Shown here piece by piece: positions 10,089 through 22,600 of a stretch of 64,000 nucleotides of DNA. The translations under genes were made by a program, and so were the position numbers. Where the stretch lies: positions 14,808,719-14,872,718 of the forward strand of contig CM055100.1 in the NCBI GenBank assembly GCA_029204225.1, read 5' to 3'. This stretch comes from Diphasiastrum complanatum (Eukaryota > Streptophyta > Lycopodiopsida > Lycopodiales > Lycopodiaceae). The notes under the pieces are model-generated. The model searched no databases. It had not been told where the DNA came from and saw only the letters and a program-made list of their open reading frames with translations. The number at the start of each line of letters is the position of its first letter. Positions within the stretch are counted from its first letter, which is position 1.

Positions 10089-10163
10089 GACAAAATTGAG
10101 TTGCTAATTTACAAGTAAAAGTCTTGGACAAAATTGAGTTGCTAGTTTATAAGTAAAAGTCTT
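10089..10163. repeat. 38-bp tandem repeat, two copies
   Basis: GACAAAATTGAGTTGCTA starts at 10089 and again at 10127. Both units continue through AAGTAAAAGTCTT with two or three differences. Confidence 0.9.
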
Positions 10164-10203
10164 CCAAAAAGAAGTAGATCATCTAGAAGATGCACTACAA
10201 AAA

Positions 10204-10326
10204 TCCACGTGTAAATCTTAATGTGAATGACTATCCACGTGTTAATCTTTGAAAAGTGGGGTCCTTATGGCATTGGACGGACTCGTGGTCGCCATGCTTA
10301 GTGACACGTGGCGGACAATGACGTGT
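10204..10326 (+). promoter_or_regulatory. G-box/ABRE cluster upstream of aldo-keto reductase A
   Basis: Four ACGT-core elements occur within 125 bp: CCACGTGT at 10204 and 10234, GACACGTGGC at 10303, and TGACGTGT at 10319. They lie about 180-300 bp before the first Met of gene A. In plants such elements bind bZIP and bHLH factors in abscisic acid and stress responses, which would suit a detoxifying reductase. The motifs are seen; the regulation is inferred. No confident TATA box was identified. Confidence 0.55.
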
Positions 10327-10504
10327 GCCTTGCGTCATGGGTTCCGTGCCAGGAAGGACCTCTCTTTTCAAATATGAACATAAGAGTATGAGCTGATTGA
10401 GGAATCAAGCAATTCTCCGTTATTTCTGATTCTCGATCACTATATTTCGTAGATAGCCGCTACTCTTTCCGCTTTGATTTTGATATTTCAAAGTACCTAC
10501 ACGC

Positions 10505-10657
10505 ATGCAAGCAGATCTGGTTGAAATGGGCAGTGAAACTCCACTCAATTTCGTCTTGAATACAGGAGCCTTCATTCCTTCTCTGGGCTTAGGTACAGTC
10601 ATTGGACCAAGTGATTCAGAATCTTCTGTGGTGGAGGGAGTTCTTTATGCTTTGGAG
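10505..10657 (+). CDS. aldo-keto reductase A, exon 1
   Basis: Encodes residues 1-51, including [16 protein letters not shown], the first barrel strands of the AKR fold. The donor is GAG|GTGCTT in phase 0. The start may be Met 10505 or Met 10526; the latter gives an N-terminus more like relatives. The segment after GLGT reads [10 protein letters not shown], without the Trp-Gln common in plant members. Confidence 0.9.
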
Positions 10658-13600
10658 GTGCTTATCACTGCTCCTGAAACAATGTTCTGCTATGGGAATT
10701 TCAGCAACTATAACAGCTGAGTCTTTTTATTAGCATTACTCATTTGGAAGAGATTCTACAGATCCCTTCCCCAATATACCCACAAAGAAAACAAAAAAAA
10801 GCATTTCAATATGTAGCTAAGGATGGATTAAAACGAAAATTAATGTTATTCTTCTTTCCTCTTTTCTATCACAAAATATATTCACCTCTGTATGCATTGT
10901 ATACTTACAGCAATTTGACTTCTTTAGATGTAGTTATCTTGCTTATCTGACTGGAGGATTAGATATTCTAGCAAATGTATGTGTCACCAAAGTGAAGCCG
11001 CCCTTGAAAGGCTTTAACCTCTATGGCAGTACAAAAACTGACTACTGGGTGCAATTCTGTTTCCCTGGTGACTTGATATATATATTGAAATTGATGAGAT
11101 CCCCATGCAGGTTGGTTATAGACACTTCGACACGGCCAGTCTTTATACTTCTGAGACGGCCTTGGGAAAAGCCTTTAAAGAAGCATTTCAAAAAGGCCTT
11201 GTCAGTCGTGATGAAATTTTTGTTACCACCAAGCTTTGGAATACGCATCACGATCCCGAAAGAGCTTTGGTGGCATTGAAAGAGAGTCTTCAGTAAGTGT
11301 GACAATTCACCTTCCATAGTCAATATTTTTGAAGTATTCATATGTCTCTACGGTAGTGGTTAACCACGATATACAAGCTCGATAGAAAGTATATCAGTTT
11401 GAAACATGGTTTTACCTCCCTAGTTCTCAACGCTTTTCAGCTTGCTCAGGTATTTATCCCAGTAGAATAAGTGAAATTCATGAGGCATGCTTGCTTTCAT
11501 TAGGTTGGTAATTCTCAAAATCTAAGCTGTTTTGTGAGAAGAACTTGTATCATGCTGCTTTTTTTGGGCTTACTCCATTACTGGAACAGGGAAAATTTGT
11601 TAAGGAGAGTAGAGCTGAGTCTGACAAATCTGGCAGTAACCAGCAGATCAGTCTAAGGGATCCACAATGGAAAGGGCTGCTCTTTTGAAGATAAGAAAAT
11701 GGGGAGCAGGGCAATATTTTATTTTATCCTCTAGTTTAATATTCAGTAGCCCATTGATTGCGGTACAGTTCCAGTCAGTTTCCAGAAAAAATACTCTAAA
11801 CTTTTCGAGCTGTGATGGGAATCTTTGTAATTTCAATGGTATTTCTCGATTTTTAGTGTCCTCACCCAACGTTCCTAGAAAAACTGCTCGTTAGAAATCC
11901 CAAATCTGGTGTTTCTGAAGTGACGTTGAAATTTTGAATGGAGCATAACCCTCACAAAGACTGAAGAGGGAAAACTGAATAAGTGAATATCTTGCTCTAG
12001 AGGAAGAAGCTACAATCAAAGTTGAGACTACGATAACCTATTCTTATCCACAACCTACGAGCTTCTATAAAGGCTTAGGTGATAAGGTCATCCAATAACT
12101 GTATCAATCCAGGGACTGACAAAGGCTTGATAAATTTATTAGCTGGATAAATGCCATTAACTCTCTCCTACCTTTGAAACATTGCCTTTCATGTGAGAAC
12201 AGAAAATGTGGTAAACTATTTCAATAGATGTCTTGCCTATTAACGTGAGTGTATGTTTCTTGGTTTCCACGGGGAGGCTTGAACTTGGGACCAAAGAAAC
12301 CTTTGGATGTCAAGCTAACCAACTGAACAACCCATTTGGGTTCTTAATGTGAGTGTATGAAAGAATTTAAGGTGTGATAAATTGATTACCATTAGAAAAC
12401 ACGGCCTAATACAAAGCTTGTGATAATGACGATTGTATAGTAGGTATACAAGTGCTTCAGCCTAGTCTTGAAGCAAGGAAATATGTGCAAAATCATCAAT
12501 AGGCTCCCTCATGGCCTCATCACTACTATCTCCCCTCCCACTGTATCAAAATATGGCAACTATTGTTGTCACCTTATGTGTTGTACGTTGATCTGAAGAA
12601 TAGCTGCTAGAAGATGGGAAAAAAGCCTGAGATTGATTAATTAGGAAATCTGCGATAAGATCCTCATTTGCCCCAAAAGCTAGCTGCACACAGCTGGAGA
12701 ACATGAGAAATATTACATGCCTGTGCAGTGTGTAGTAACTGAAAACTTAATGAGATACCTGGACTAATCTGGATTCTGTTGTATATGGGAGCCTATTTTC
12801 CTCTCTGAGAAAATTGTTCTACAAATATGTGCCTAGGGAACTAGAGCCTCTAATTAATAGTCTTGATTCCAATTAATACACTGCTTCCTTATATGATTGT
12901 TGTAAATGCCTCAAATAATTTTGTTATTACGTAATTACTAATTACCCAACCTCCAGTGGCATGATATTTTGGACCTTATTATTCCATGCGGGCCAAGAGT
13001 GTGTTTATTGAATGTGTGAGGACTCAAACTCCATTTAGAGACATGTGGAGCAGTGAATGGCGGTGTGTGACGGTTGTACGAATGATAATTGCATGGGAAA
13101 ATCAATCTGGATTGCATGAGGGTTGTATGAGCACATGCACATGTTACTAGACTGAGGACTCTATGTATACTTGTGGAAACTTGCCCTCTATCATCCTTGG
13201 TTTTCAGTTCTTAGTTACCTGCCTCCTCTCTTTCTTTGTGCTTTCACATACCATGGCTCGGGGGTGAGGTTTTAGTCTTCTTGGATGATGCATCTCTAGT
13301 TGATTGGGTGCTTTTGCATCCACTAGTCTCTCCTATTTTTTCATTTGTACATTAATCTTAGTTATCTGTTGGGTGATCATTACATGGCTAAGATGCAAGT
13401 GGATGGAATGGAGGCAAGCTTTACATCGATTTGGAAGCACTTGAAGGCTCAAATCCTAGTTGGAGTGCCGATTTCTCAAGGGGATAATTGGATTTGGATT
13501 TCATTAGACAAGGCTTTGGCATCCTTGTGCTCCCACTTGCTTTGCAGGTCAGCATCTTGGGCAGGTTTAGGCTCACTGCCATCAACCACTCTCCACACAT

Positions 13601-16600
13601 CTCTTTCGATTAAGGGCATTCTCACCGTGACCTGCCAGGTATGAAAGTTTTGTCCATTGAACTTCTCAACGGTGAACCTTTCTGTAAACAAAGACATGTT
13701 TGAATCACCCTGATCACTTCAAGCAACAACAAGAGCAGACATCACTTCTTTATAAGCAATGTTGCTTTTGCCATGAACACACCCACAGCACCACGACCCT
13801 GTCAGACAAATGAAACATCACTTCTTTATAGGCAATGTTGCTTTTGCCATGAACACACCCACAGCACCGCGACCCCTGTCAGACAAATGCTCAAATTAAC
13901 AGCAACAAGTAAACAGATCTCCATAAATGGTAGACTGGAACTTTGAATGGGCCATTCGGTTTGAGATTCATAAGAGCACCTATTTCATAAAGAGTAGAAG
14001 TCATGCTGTAGAGTCTCTCATCTCTTTGAGCCACAGGAAAACCGCTTGCTTAGCAGGGGCATGTTTTCACGTGGACAGACCACAGAACACTGAATCGTAG
14101 AACAAGAATGCTCCAGCCAATCAGGGAGGAGGCATTCGTTAAAGATGCGTCACGCGTGAAGAAGGTGAGTACTAAGTCATGCACTTCACGGAGGTATCAA
14201 TCACAAGGCAATAACGATGAAGGAAGCTATACCATGTTGATGTTTTACGCAGCAGTAGCAGGAGAGCAGGCAGACAACGAAAGAGAGAGTATTAACTAAA
14301 ACAAACATGTATATTACTATGCGTCCGAGGGCAAGCGTCCATTACAATGGAGAAGAAGGCATCCGTTCAACGAACCATTGCAAACGAAACGGCACAAAGC
14401 TGAATCTAACTTAACGGCTGTTTAGCTATGGACGAGGGGGGTCTTTAATTAATGCCTACGTATTTATCCCAAATTTGCAAATTGAGGATTGGAGTTTCTT
14501 CTTCATAAACTAATCCTCTTGTGGAACTCGCAAATTGTTGAACATAGAATCAGTGGAATTAATCCTCTGTGTATGCAGAAGATAAGCTATGGTGGATGAG
14601 AAATAATGTGGAAATAGATACTCCGAGTATGACAACAATTATGATTTTTCTTGCTTCTGATAGGCCTTGGAGTAATTAGCACACGGCTAGAAGCCTTCAG
14701 AAATGCTACCTTGAAAAAGAATCATAAGCCTCTGATCTAAATCATGAAAGGCTATTGTGATGACAACCCATTTTAGTCAGTTTCAAAGTAAACAAATGAC
14801 TCTCAGGTTGGATCTGAGGTCGAAATTTCTGCTGAAAGATGAATTCTTAAATGGCATAAGATTGGCATATTGTGTAAGTTAAAACTATACACTTTCTGTT
14901 CTGCATCTATAGGAGCATCTGTTGAAGCTTGTGTTGCCTCAAAGGTACCTTGATTCATTCTGCTAGAATATCTGTTTAATCTGATTCTTCTGCATGGAGG
15001 TCTGTAAATAGAGGATGGTGCACTGGGGGCCAATCCTACAGGATCTTTCAATCCGTCTTTACCTGTGTTCCTCTGGCAGTAGGCCACAGTGATTATTTTA
15101 TATTTTATAGCGTTATCTTCTGAGACTCTAACGAAGTTAGTTCCTGCAGAAATGTCTGCTAGTTCAAGAAAACTTAAACTGCATTGTCAGAAGCATTTGT
15201 ACCCATGCTAAATCTGGCTAAATCTGCTGCGACCCTTAAGGGATTAACCTCCCTGCTTAGGCACCTATGGATTTTTCCTGCTAGAGTAGTGATGGTGTGT
15301 GTAGCTGCTGTGGTAGAATAGTTAGTCTGATATTAGATGTTAGTCTGATATTAGATCTACCAAAGTTGGCTTGAAGGCTGACCAAAGTAAACCCATCCAA
15401 AGGTAGGATTGTAGCGAGCTGTTAGACAACGTTTTCAAGGCAGCGCTCAGCTTCAGAGCTTCAGCGATTGGACAGTTAGCAGGGAATCACAAAGTTTTGA
15501 AGTTCCAGTAGCCCATTACTCTTGATGGCCAGTGACCTCCTCAACATATAGATTAGAGTGATCACTTTCTCAAGCAATTATCATTTCTGCTTAGCTTTTT
15601 ACAATTATCCTGTCCTTGCTTTGCCTTCTGGCTTCTGTTTGTGGGTTCTTCTTGCTTTGCCTTCAGCCTTCTCACTGTGCACTGTATATAGCTTTTGCTC
15701 CTTCTAACCTCAGAAGCATCGTTTGTGCATTGGCTTTTTTAGAAAGCCTGTCCTTGCTCTTTGATTGACATGCAAATTATCTCTTGGGGATTGGAAGCAG
15801 CCCTCGCTACAGCAACCGACCTTTTTCTACAGTCGGGATTCTCTCTTTCATTGTCAATATGGTTCCTCAAGAATCTTCTCCTCCTACGCAACTCACGAAT
15901 CTCAATCCTCCTGCTCGGCGTGGAGAAAAGAGACCTTCACCTTCAGACTAATCTCCTCGTGCTTTCTATATGTCGTGACGCTCACTGGGATGTTGCGGAT
16001 TCCTTGCTTGTTTCCTCCGGCTAGGTGGCGCCATACTATCCACCCCATCTTCACCACCACGTTCTTCCTCTCTTTCAGTTTCACAGATTTCCTCATCTTC
16101 CTCTCCTCACCTTCGTGTTCCATGTGTGAGTTGTGGTCGCCTTTATGTGGAAGGTGCCGGTGTTTCTCACCATCAAAACGCTTGCTCTGCTTTTCGTCAA
16201 CAACTTGCCTTAACCAATGTCGACCTTGCACTTCCCCCTGCTTCCACTTTGCCACCTAACTCGGCTTGGACCTGGATGCGTTTCCTTGATATTATAGCCG
16301 CCTTCCACTTAGGTTTTCCTTGTCCTCGTCTTTATGCACACATACCCTTTGTGGACGTCCAGAGAGCTTTGTCCTTACCTTTGTCTCATTTGGCTTCCAA
16401 CTTTTATGATATCGCAGCTTGGCGTGTCTTTTTGCTCTTTCCTCTCTGGTGTTTACCTCTACCTCCTTGGGGTGGTGATGTTGGTCACTGGAGATCTTGT
16501 GACAGGATTTATCGCTTTATGTCACGATAATGGGAAAATTTGCAAGAGGAGCATTTCCTTAGGTGTCACAGGCGCTTGCTGCTCAGCGGGATTTTATTTC

Positions 16601-19600
16601 AGATGGTGTTTCTGTACCACCTGTTCATCGTCGGTTGCGTCACTGTGTTTTACCTGAGCAAGTAGGTGAGTATTCTCGTGCGGCTCGTGGTCGCCTTGGA
16701 GCTTCTTCATCCACCAACAAATGATAGTCTTCCCTCTTTTGTTGAGGACTTTGAACCTTATTCTGATCTCCAGCTCTTGGAGTCCCATCTTTTTAATGCT
16801 TTTCTGCGCAGTCCTCATCTGCAATTGGAGGTTCTAGTATGGTTTTCAAGCATCTTCGCTATTGGTTTCTCCCCTGATGGATTCTGCTAGTGGGTGGTTT
16901 GCTCTTTCAAGTTTGCTTTTTCAGTAGCATGTGGGCGTGCTCCTTTTTCTATTGCTTGTATTCTTGGTACTGCTCGTTTTATAGCCTTGGATAAGAAGCC
17001 TGGCAACGGTGTACGTCCGATTGCTGTTGGAGAGGTTTTTTTTAAAGATTGGTTTTTCAGGCTCTTGGTTTTCAACTTCGTGAAGGTTTTTATGACCACC
17101 TTTTTCCTCATCAATTTGGTTGTGCTTCTCCTGGCAGTTGTGAGATGGTCATACATGCTTTGTGTGCTACCTTGGATCTTCATCTAGATTGGGTTGATCG
17201 TTCATCAAAAGCCTTCGTGGTCGTCTTTATAGGAAGAACTGTAGCCAATTTGCTAAGATGGTTGACAATTATCCAAATTGCATCATTTTATTTATTCATC
17301 CTTGGTAACCAACCATGAAATCCAAAGGAATGCAACCTCATTTTTTTATCTGGTAATATTCTACAAAGGTTTAGCTTTTGGCCAATAAAAATCCCTTCGA
17401 AGTTCGTATGAGTCATGACACCCATAAAGTATTATCTTCGTATTCTGGCCGCTTCAAATCTTTTTGATCTGTCACATAGTTGAGGGTCGTATCCCGGGAT
17501 GCCAGCGGTATGCCGTCGGGACCATTCGGTCCAAAAACTGGTTGTCATCATATCTATCGCGGCTTGTGCTTCCGAGTGTTCCTTGCATGAATGTGAATTG
17601 GTTAAGCTCTTGGGGAATGGGCTCTAACCTGTTGGCTGAGTTGGATGGCTTGCTTGGAAGTTACTTGTTTATGGTTGTCCAGTCTGGCGTCGCGCCAGGT
17701 TGGCTTCCAGCGCTCATGACAAAGCTTTGAGTTGGTTAAGTCTGAGACGACTTGTTTGGAATGGATGTTACTCGTTTGTAACGAAGCTTCGAGCTGGTTA
17801 AGTTTGATGTAAGTCGGGCGACTTGCGTGGAGGGATGTTACCCACATCGGGACCCCCGATCTGGCATGGCACCAAGTCGGACCTCAACACTGGTTCCAGA
17901 ACTTCGAGTTGGTTAAGTCTGATTTTTGTTGGCGAGTTGGTTGCTTGTATGTCAAGTGGATTCGGCAAGTGTTGAAAGCCGGGAAGCTAAGTCGTGGTTC
18001 TCGGCTCCCTTTGGATGCTTGCGCTACATGTGGTATCAGGTTGCAGATCACAATTGCCGGTTGGCTGTAATGCGTTGGCATCCATCCAACTTGTAAAGAT
18101 AGTGAAACATTTTAGTTCAACAATGTTTTATAGTACTTTTTTAGCTCCTGAAAAGAATTTCTTTCTCTCGCTCCATTATTGATTTGTCTAAGCCTTATCG
18201 CCGATCACATTTTGTATTAGTTTCATCCTCTTTTTGTATCATCATGTAATGCTATGTTATTACAATGTGCTTCCACCAATCATCATATTGGATGGCATCT
18301 TTTCATACACACACCTCTTGCTCCAACATAAATACATTCTAGCTGTTTGTAGATAGCTCATTTAATATTAGGCATAGCAACCTAACTTTGTGTCCATAAA
18401 ATTGTCCACCCATCGATTCAGGCGGTTCGATCATTCTTTCTATCTTGCCACTTTCTCATGCGTCTTCGAGGGAGAAATTTTTATTTGATAAGTCTTATAG
18501 TGTAGTGGGTGCAAAGGTTGAAAGTTTTGGATATGCTTTTGATACCTCTTTCATGGATCTTTTGCAAAATTAAAATTGAGAACGTCCTTTATCCAGTACA
18601 TTATGTTTGACTTTATCCATGGAGATGACAAAAGGCTTGTGAATAATATGTTTAGAAGCTTGACAAACGAGGCTCAATGAGTTCTTGTTATCATGTTTCT
18701 AATCGACTAGGGTTGTGCTAGAGTTGATTATGATTAATTGACTGGGGAACCTAGAATATGGTAGTTGGTATAAGAACTAGGGTTAACGGATATCCCTAGT
18801 GGTAAGAGCTATGAGTTTAGCTCTAGGACTTGAGTTAGTCATCGAACCGATAGAATGGACATGCATGGGGAGTTGTTAATCCCATAAATAGTTTGTAGCT
18901 ATATAAGAGTGGGTGTCAATATTCATATACTTAATCATTCTCTAGGTGTGAGCCTTGTACTATGGGATGAGCCTATGGATTCTCTAGGACTTAGGTGTGA
19001 CATTTCCGAGATTGTAGGAGGGCTATGGTGGTATGGGACACCATGGTTAGGCCCTAAATGAGTGATCTTGGATGTTGGCTATGGGATAATTTCCACTTGG
19101 GGTTGAGCATAGATTTTGCTCTACCGTTGGGCTTGGTTATTGTTAGGGATTTTTGCAACAGGGGATTGGTCCCATCAGAAAGCCCTACGAGGGAAGCACT
19201 CACATTGCCCTTAGTAATTAGGGTATGTTACTACTTCCAATCTCAAGGGTCGTCCTAATCGCTCTGTACTCTCCAACCAATGAGAGTTTTCCAGGCTCTA
19301 AGATGCATGGCTGCAAGGAGATAATCACATATCTTTGTAAAGATCATACAACTGTGATAGAACAATCAGATGGCGATAACTATATCTCTAGGCTATATTT
19401 TTGGCTTGGATCTTGTCACAAACAAGTCTTGAAGATCAAGAGGTCAATGAATTGTCATGAGAGGATCCTTAATAGGACGAGGATCATCCAAGTTCTTTGA
19501 TTAAGACGATTGAGAGTGTATCAAAAGAGCACTAGAATAGTCACGTCCCTAGTCCTCTCATAGTTGACGATAGGTAAGATGAATAGTTCACGGGACCTAA

Positions 19601-22600
19601 GGATTTCCCCCAATCGATCGACACCTAAGATCGATACTATTCGTGGATATAAGAAATCTTCCTACCGATGATTATAGCTATGCTTAGATAAGGTGATTGT
19701 GTGTAAGGAATGTCACGACCAAGGGGAAGATTTGGCCGAGTATGCACATTCAATATTCTGAAGCAAAGAGTTTACTTTCATTAGTATAGATTCACTCTTG
19801 TAAACGTCCGATTTTGTTTGGATAATTAACTTGTGTGAATTGATATTTGAGCTGGTCGATCAAGGTCCATGTTTCACTGAGTTGCTATAATACTTCATGT
19901 ATGTGTAAGATGAGACGATACAGTTCGTTCACGAGGTATTAATATAAAATCACTTTTGTGCATAGTAGCATGTCTTGACTACTGATGAATTCATCTCTAT
20001 TAAGCGGCTACTTAAGGATCAATTTTACATGGTAAGTGATTATCGATCATTTCTATAGCTGATTAATAAGATGATTTTCTTGATACAGTTCTGAATTGTA
20101 ACTCGTCTTGATGTTCCATGAAGTGCACGTTATCTACAGACTGTACAAGAAGTGACTAGATACGGGGCCCGGGTTTCAAGGTGCCTTGTGATTGAATTCA
20201 ACGATGGATCTCAAGTAGAACACAACTCTCTCATTGCCTGGAAATGCACTATTCTGTGGTCAGGTAATGCACTGAATTATTCTTTGAACTCTTACTCTCT
20301 TGGTACTGAGTTTATCAATGTGTAGAGGTTAGTGCATGTGCATAAGCGACCTGTATGAGGATAGATTGGAATTTGTGACCTTCGTAGTAAAATGGGTTTC
20401 CAGTGAGATTTGGAATGAATTCTTCAAATAAGATTTATTAGAATTTGAATCAATGTTACAATATGATGAGGTCAAGAAAATTGGATCACTTGAACATTTC
20501 TAGAATTATGAGAATAAGAACTGCTTCTTGGTTTCCAAGGAAAGGCTTGAACCTGAGACCAAAGAAACTTTGGATGGTCAACGATCTATGACTTGATGAG
20601 TTTTGTCTAATTAGATTCAATCAATAGGTAGTGAGTGGATAAACTTTTGACTGGTGTTGCTTGATAGATAAGCATATTGCCCTTAGGGACAATTCCAATA
20701 TGTTTATATATTGCTTATTGAATATCTTTGGTTGCTAATCTAATAACAAGAGAGTATAGTGCTTGATAATCAATGATCTTGTACAACGGTAGTGGATGGA
20801 TTAGATCGCATTAGAAGATGTCCAATATCTTAGGATTGAGACAGATACGATGCAAGTCACTAGGGTAAATTCGAGTTTGAAGAAAGCAATTTATTAAGGG
20901 CAAACTCCCATGAGACTTCAAGTTATCTATGATGGATTCTAGGCCCGTTTTGAGGTCTAAGTTGATGTTTTTTAAAAAGCATCTTGGTATATTCGAAACT
21001 TCATGTGATGGATTACTTTAAAAAATCCATATGAAGGAGATTTATTATCTTTTGAGGATGACTAGCCGATTTGAGGACAGATCCCCTATATGTAGGTACT
21101 ATTGGATCAACAGAAGGGAGGTTGATGAATCATATTCATTTTGAATACGTGTCCAAGATTTTAGAGATGACTTGTTGTTTGATACTTGACTTTTTACGTC
21201 AAAAATGTTTTCAGGAGGGAAGTATTATGTCTTTGACTATTTAGGGGTATGGTAGAGTTAGTTATGATTAATTGACTTGAAACCAACAAATGGTAGTTGG
21301 TACTAGACTGATGGCTAAGGGATACCTTTAATGGTAAAAGCTACGGGTATATGTCTAGAATTTGATCAGGTCATAGAACCATTAGAATGGACATGCATTG
21401 GCAATCTTGGAATATGGCTAGGGCTGTAGCTAATATAAGGGTGGGTTTCAACATTCGTTTACTCATTCATTCTCTAGGTGTGAGGCATGGACAACCAAAT
21501 GAGACTATGTATCATGTCCTCTCCCAAGGATCCAAACTAGGATGTTGAGACAAGGGAAACAAAGGGAACATATAGTGGATCAAACCAACCGAATAGATCT
21601 AGTTCCCAAGCTATGGAACACTAGCAATTCCAATGGTCAATAACTATAATCAATTTTTGGATCAGGATAGGCCCTTTGACCTCCTTATGGGATATAAATC
21701 TTGGGCCAAAGCTTTGTGGGCATGAAACTATGGAGTCTACTCAACTGTGCAATCTCCTAGATGTAGGTGGGCTTTGGTGGTATGGGAGTTAGGCCCTAAG
21801 TGAGCGAACTTGGATGTTGCTTATGGGATTACTCCCACTTGGGGGTGAGCTTCCATTTGGGGGTGAGCACTAATATTGCATTATGATGGTTTGGTTATTC
21901 TCATGTCCTATTTCCTGGGCATGACACTTATCAAGGCAAATTTTGAGCTTGTGATCCATGAGTTCTTGGTTGAATGTAGTAGGTGAGTCCATTGATGCTT
22001 TCTAGTATATGGTGCAAGCAAGATTTCTCAAAAATTGTGTGCTGATAGCTCTGGTGCACTTATTCTTTTGTGGACTTCAACACTTAGAGCTTCTACCTTT
22101 GTTCATGGGCTGCAAGATCCATATTGAGGGTATTTATGTGTATATCAACCAAAAATGTTTTTTTGTGCCTTGCCATCATAGACCGCCAGTTCCCTTTTCT
22201 TCGAAAGCTTGACTTAAAGTCATTGTAGGGAAGAAAACTATCAAAATAGTAGGTACAAATTTCATGTATGTAAACCTTAGCTTGCAATGCAAGGATAGTT
22301 TTATAGTTGTTGCATTCAAAACTGTACCCCTTGAAAGGTGGGTTGAAGGATTTCCAAGTAGTGAGGTGAGCTGCTTAGCTCATTGTGCATAAAAATGCAG
22401 TTGTATTAGCTTGTTTTCTTGACTAGTGTACTTGTGCTATGAGATGCTGCTAGTTAGAAATCTGAACTAGCCATGTATGCAGTGCATTGCAGCTTGACTA
22501 TGTCGATTTGTACCTCATACATTGGCCTGTGAAAACCAAAGGTGAGAAGAAACAGGCTCCAGATGACAATGACTTTTTGCCGTTAGACATAAAGAGTACA

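Noticed and set aside
13741-13889. CRISPR-like direct repeat
   Set aside because: Just two adjacent 76-bp copies with no spacers, in a eukaryotic context.
15765-16259. 164-codon + strand frame, Ser/Phe/Cys-rich
   Set aside because: It overlaps the LINE-like remnant in another frame and has the composition of out-of-frame C/T-rich sequence.
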